A DNA stretch of 64,000 nucleotides from assembly GCF_013388255.1 (NCBI RefSeq), contig NZ_CP058215.1, positions 434,001 through 498,000 on the forward strand, written 5' to 3'. Each line of letters begins with the position of its first letter. Position 1 is the first letter of the stretch. The stretch comes from Methanolobus zinderi. Its GTDB lineage: Archaea > Halobacteriota > Methanosarcinia > Methanosarcinales > Methanosarcinaceae. This document shows, one piece after another, positions 61,295 to 64,000 of this stretch. Below the pieces are notes generated by a model. That model ran no database searches, was not told the origin of the DNA, and worked only from the letters and a program-made list of their open reading frames with translations. The translations under genes and the position numbers were made by a program.

Positions 61295-61361
61295 GGTACA
61301 GTAGAAGGAAAGAAGTTTCCGGTCTATTTCGTTATATCATTTGTTTGAAGGAAGTAATATT

Positions 61362-61775
61362 ATGAGCAATCCCAACACAAAAACAGGTACGGGAGGTAGT
61401 TCAAGTAAGGACAAGTACCTAGTCGTCGCCCTTCATCAGTTAATGGAAGAGTATGGTTGGAGAGGAATCGAAAAACATTTCGGCTTTGTAAAACATCATA
61501 TTATTTATGTCAAGCCTGATTCTCCTCTTGATAAGATCGAACTCAAGGCAAATGTTCTTGGTAACCACATGGATGTGGACTTTTTTGGCGTAACTCCTAA
61601 AAAAGGGCTGCTTGACAGGGTTTTCGACTTCAATGTAAGAGTTGTCCGTAAGTCATTCGAGATAAGTAAGTATGTTTCAGATGACATGAAGATCCTCAAC
61701 GAGCAGAGCCTGAGAAACAATGTTGTTATAGTTATCAAACAGCTCGAAGAAGCGGCGGAGAAGAAGGAGCAGTGA
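61362..61775 (+). CDS. Small protein of unknown function preceding mmcA
   Basis: 137 residues. Low-complexity Gly/Ser/Thr-rich start (MSNPNTKTGTGGSSSKDKY), then a folded-looking core: VALHQLMEEYGWRGIEKHFG, IIYVKPDSPLDKIELKANVL, MDVDFFGVTPKKGLLDRVF and a C-terminal helix with EKKEQ. No signal peptide or membrane helix, so it is cytosolic. ATG 61362 has GAAGGA about 9 nt upstream; an in-frame TTG lies further 5'. mmcA begins 8 bp after the stop, so it is translated with the Rnf module. I do not recognise a family; it may be a regulator or assembly factor. Confidence 0.75.
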   Translation: MSNPNTKTGTGGSSSKDKYLVVALHQLMEEYGWRGIEKHFGFVKHHIIYVKPDSPLDKIELKANVLGNHMDVDFFGVTPKKGLLDRVFDFNVRVVRKSFEISKYVSDDMKILNEQSLRNNVVIVIKQLEEAAEKKEQ

Positions 61776-61782
61776 GCTAGAT

Positions 61783-63267
61783 ATGGATAAACTTAATACT
61801 ATTCTGATTGGAATCCTGATCTTTATGTTCGCTGCGGCTGGTGTTTATGCCTTTGCGGGTTACAGTGGTAACGATGCTCTTGCTGTTCACTATATGACCG
61901 AGCAGGAATGGTCGGATGCCTCCTGTGGCGGTTGCCATCCGGGTATGGATGAAGAGGTCGCAGAATCATATCACGTAGAGCAGGATCTTAACAAATGGAC
62001 ATCTCTTATGGAATATGGTGTGGATGTCGATAGTATCGAAGGTGAAGAAAGAGCTCTGACATACGGGCAGGTTCACCCCGGTGGCGGATATATGGAAGAG
62101 TACGGTGTAGATCTCGACTGTATGTCCTGCCATGAGCAGAACGACCTGTACGATTATGAAGCAAGGTCTGAGGCCATAGCTTCCGGTAATTTTGACATTG
62201 CCACTGAGGCCGCTCTTGAAGAAGCGCGTACTGAAATGCAGCAGGAGCCACTATATGTTGTCAGCTATATGCTTGATGTACTGACCCCGCTACCGCTGGT
62301 TACGGAAATACATGATGAGGTTAACGCAGGCCCAAGGGCTGAACAGTGTGCAAGCACCTGTCATATAGATGCAGCCTCACAGACCGGTGTAGCCTGGGCA
62401 GATGAGGACTATGCCCAATACGATGTGCATGCTGATGTGAACTGTTACGAGTGTCATGAAACAGAAGACCACCAGATAGGCAGCCCTGAAGTTATCGATG
62501 CTCCAGAATCAGTACTTGAAGACATGGGAGGTGAGGTTAAGAGTTGTGATTCAGCAGGATGCCACGAAGGCATATCCCATGGTGCGCTGGTGGATGGTCA
62601 CCTTTCGGCTGTTGAATGTGAGACATGTCACATACCCGCACTGCCGGGAACAGGAATCGAAGGAGGGCCTGTGGTCAGTTCCTTTAGCTGGGCCAATGGT
62701 AGCAGGGAAGAGGTGACCTATGATTCCGATTTCACTCCTACCATATCCTGGTATGATGGAATTCCCTACAACAGCCTGCCAGTGAAAACGAACATGAGTG
62801 AGGATTCAATGCTGAAACCATTCAACACCATCACCGGTGTCTGGTGGGATGAAGGCCTTGATGCGGATGTTGCAGCTAATCCGAACACAAGTTCTGCTAT
62901 AGGTGATCCGATCACACCTTCTATTGTACTGGAAGCTGATCAGAACAGCGATGGTGAGGTTACCGTGGATGAGATCCGCTCATTCGATGGAAATTCTGAC
63001 GGTAATCCCGATTATCCGAATGCAGTACTCAGACATGTTGAAATGTACTTCCCTGTAAGCCATAATATTGCAGGTTCAAACACAGGGCTTGCAGAGCCCC
63101 TTGTCTGCGCTGACTGTCATGGAAGCACTGCAACTGCCATTGACTGGCAAGGTCTGGGATATGAAGAGGACCCGGCCGGAGCAGACAGTGACTTTACAGG
63201 ATCGGAAATAGAGGTCTCGATACCGGATCAGGCACCTACCGAGGTAGAAAGGGAGCCGGCATTCTGA
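61783..63267 (+). CDS. mmcA: Heptaheme c-type cytochrome MmcA
   Basis: 494 residues. N-terminal signal/anchor (TILIGILIFMFAAAGVYAFA), then seven haem-binding sites: five CxxCH (CGGCH at 48-52, CMSCH, CYECH, CETCH, CADCH), one Cx3CH (CASTCH) and one Cx4CH (CDSAGCH). Extra histidines for axial ligation are frequent (SYHVEQ, HYMTEQ, HVEMYFPVSHN). In Methanosarcina acetivorans the orthologue precedes the rnf genes and takes part in membrane and extracellular electron transfer, with methanophenazine as a likely partner. The protein lies on the outer face. It ends TGA, 10 bp before rnfC, whose Shine-Dalgarno overlaps this gene's stop. Confidence 0.95.
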   Translation: MDKLNTILIGILIFMFAAAGVYAFAGYSGNDALAVHYMTEQEWSDASCGGCHPGMDEEVAESYHVEQDLNKWTSLMEYGVDVDSIEGEERALTYGQVHPGGGYMEEYGVDLDCMSCHEQNDLYDYEARSEAIASGNFDIATEAALEEARTEMQQEPLYVVSYMLDVLTPLPLVTEIHDEVNAGPRAEQCASTCHIDAASQTGVAWADEDYAQYDVHADVNCYECHETEDHQIGSPEVIDAPESVLEDMGGEVKSCDSAGCHEGISHGALVDGHLSAVECETCHIPALPGTGIEGGPVVSSFSWANGSREEVTYDSDFTPTISWYDGIPYNSLPVKTNMSEDSMLKPFNTITGVWWDEGLDADVAANPNTSSAIGDPITPSIVLEADQNSDGEVTVDEIRSFDGNSDGNPDYPNAVLRHVEMYFPVSHNIAGSNTGLAEPLVCADCHGSTATAIDWQGLGYEEDPAGADSDFTGSEIEVSIPDQAPTEVEREPAF

Positions 63268-63277
63268 GGTGAAAATC

Positions 63278-64000
63278 GTGGAAAGTAAAAGACTGAAAAA
63301 AATACCGGAAAAAGTAACTATCCCCTTAAAACAGCACCAGGGCACTATTTGCGAAGCCCTGGTTAAAAAGGGTGATCAGGTGCTGATAGGTCAGAAGATC
63401 GGTAAATCCACATCATATTATTCATCGGATGTGCATTCAAGTGTTTGCGGAGAGGTTCTGGCTATAGAAGAGGCACCACACCCAAACGGGAACAAGGTTC
63501 TGAGTGTGATCATAGAGCCAACAGACTCCATGGAAACTGTGGATTTTGTCTCCTCAGAGCATGCTTCCCCGGAAGAGCTGATCACGCTCATACAGGAGGC
63601 AGGTATCGTAGAACATTACGGGGCACCGACCCATGCGGTCCTGAAACCGGAGGGTAAGAACATAGATACCGTTCTTATCAATTCAACATCATCCGAATGG
63701 ATAGGTGGCAAGTACAAGACTCCAAAAGAGTATGCTGATCAGATGATAGATGCCCTGAAACTTCTTATGAAGGCTGCAGGTGCTTCAAAGGGAGCTATCA
63801 TAGTGAGAAAGGATGATAAGGAATCCATTGAGGCCTTCGAGGGTGTTGAGGTCAACGGGAAGGCATTAAAAGTTGCTCCCCTTGTGGGAAAGCGCAGACT
63901 GGGACACTATTTCAAAGATCAGGATTCAAATATCCTAGTAGCTTCCCAGGAACGTATCTATGGAAAGAAGATCCTTAATTTCTTTACCTATAATGTAACG
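63278..64000 (+). CDS. rnfC: Rnf complex subunit RnfC (3' end beyond the window)
   Basis: 241 codons are visible from GTG 63278, chosen because AGGTGA (63267-63272) lies 5 nt upstream. KKIPEKVTIPLKQHQGTICE and ALVKKGDQVLIGQKIGKS are the typical RnfC N-terminal biotinyl/lipoyl-like lead. The nucleotide-binding segment differs from bacterial RnfC: EHYGAPTHAVLKPEG stands where GGAGFPTHVK is usual, and DTVLINSTSSEWIGGKY where INGAECEPY is usual, consistent with a methanogen Rnf that uses ferredoxin and not NADH. The iron-sulfur domain would lie beyond the right edge. Second gene of the mmcA-rnf operon. Confidence 0.92.
   Translation, partial: MESKRLKKIPEKVTIPLKQHQGTICEALVKKGDQVLIGQKIGKSTSYYSSDVHSSVCGEVLAIEEAPHPNGNKVLSVIIEPTDSMETVDFVSSEHASPEELITLIQEAGIVEHYGAPTHAVLKPEGKNIDTVLINSTSSEWIGGKYKTPKEYADQMIDALKLLMKAAGASKGAIIVRKDDKESIEAFEGVEVNGKALKVAPLVGKRRLGHYFKDQDSNILVASQERIYGKKILNFFTYNVT

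Noticed and set aside
1-64000. CRISPR arrays, insertion sequences, integrases and prophage genes
   Set aside because: No regularly spaced direct repeats, transposase or integrase motifs, or terminal inverted repeats were seen on reading both strands.

Overview
The window reads as a chromosome segment of a methylotrophic, cytochrome-containing methanogen of the family Methanosarcinaceae (Methanolobus-like is a guess from general character; the family is the safer call). Supporting markers are archaeal information-processing genes (PriS, GINS, aIF2-alpha, Nop10, S27e, L44e, pelota, HARP), methanofuran biosynthesis (MfnB), archaeal ether-lipid synthesis (DGGGP synthase), and a multiheme cytochrome c followed by rnfC, an arrangement known from Methanosarcina acetivorans. 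Start codons are often TTG or GTG, preceded by GGTGA/GGAGG-like Shine-Dalgarno sequences. I see no mobile element, CRISPR array, rRNA or replication origin.

Layout. 0-9.8 kb: PolX (cut by the left edge), a DUF166 protein, a tiny zinc ribbon, thymidylate kinase, a PAS histidine kinase, a HisA-like protein divergent from mfnB, and CDC48. 9.8-25.8 kb: a chemoreceptor, HARP (protein-only RNase P), S-adenosylmethionine synthetase, DGGGP synthase, NAD synthesis (nadA, nadX, nadC), a DUF11-type surface protein, a tubulin-like GTPase, a LolD-like ABC ATPase, a PPC protein, enolase, a LarA-family enzyme and a LysE exporter. 25.8-42.5 kb: a region dominated by MacB/LolCE (type VII) ABC transporters. 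It holds two LolC/E-like permeases and three cassettes of ATPase, membrane-anchored COG1361 (NEW3-like) protein and MacB permease, two of them clearly paralogous. 42.5-48.3 kb: small membrane proteins, regulators, a response regulator/histidine kinase pair and another PAS kinase. 48.6-54.2 kb (minus strand): tRNA-Ser(CGA), EndoQ and a replication/translation operon. 54.3-57.4 kb: RqcH and pelota, both ribosome-rescue factors. 58-60 kb: an acetate transporter, a c-di-AMP cyclase and ThpR. 60-64 kb: apbE divergent from an unknown small protein, mmcA and rnfC, the start of an Rnf respiratory operon that runs off the right edge.

Points most worth checking: (1) the Yip1-family gene is interrupted by an in-frame UAG, yet continues as conserved-looking sequence to a TGA that overlaps the next start codon, suggesting amber read-through, possibly as pyrrolysine; (2) tRNA-Ser(CGA) carries about 29-30 extra nucleotides in its D arm, foldable as a bulge-helix-bulge intron; (3) a perfect 10-bp stem closes a 78-nt element that has its own archaeal promoter and an oligo-T tract; (4) the tandem MacB/COG1361 cassettes share an upstream CGATWWATAG motif; (5) the LarA-like gene appears to start at AUC; (6) PolX and a short pyrophosphatase each lack a catalytic aspartate.
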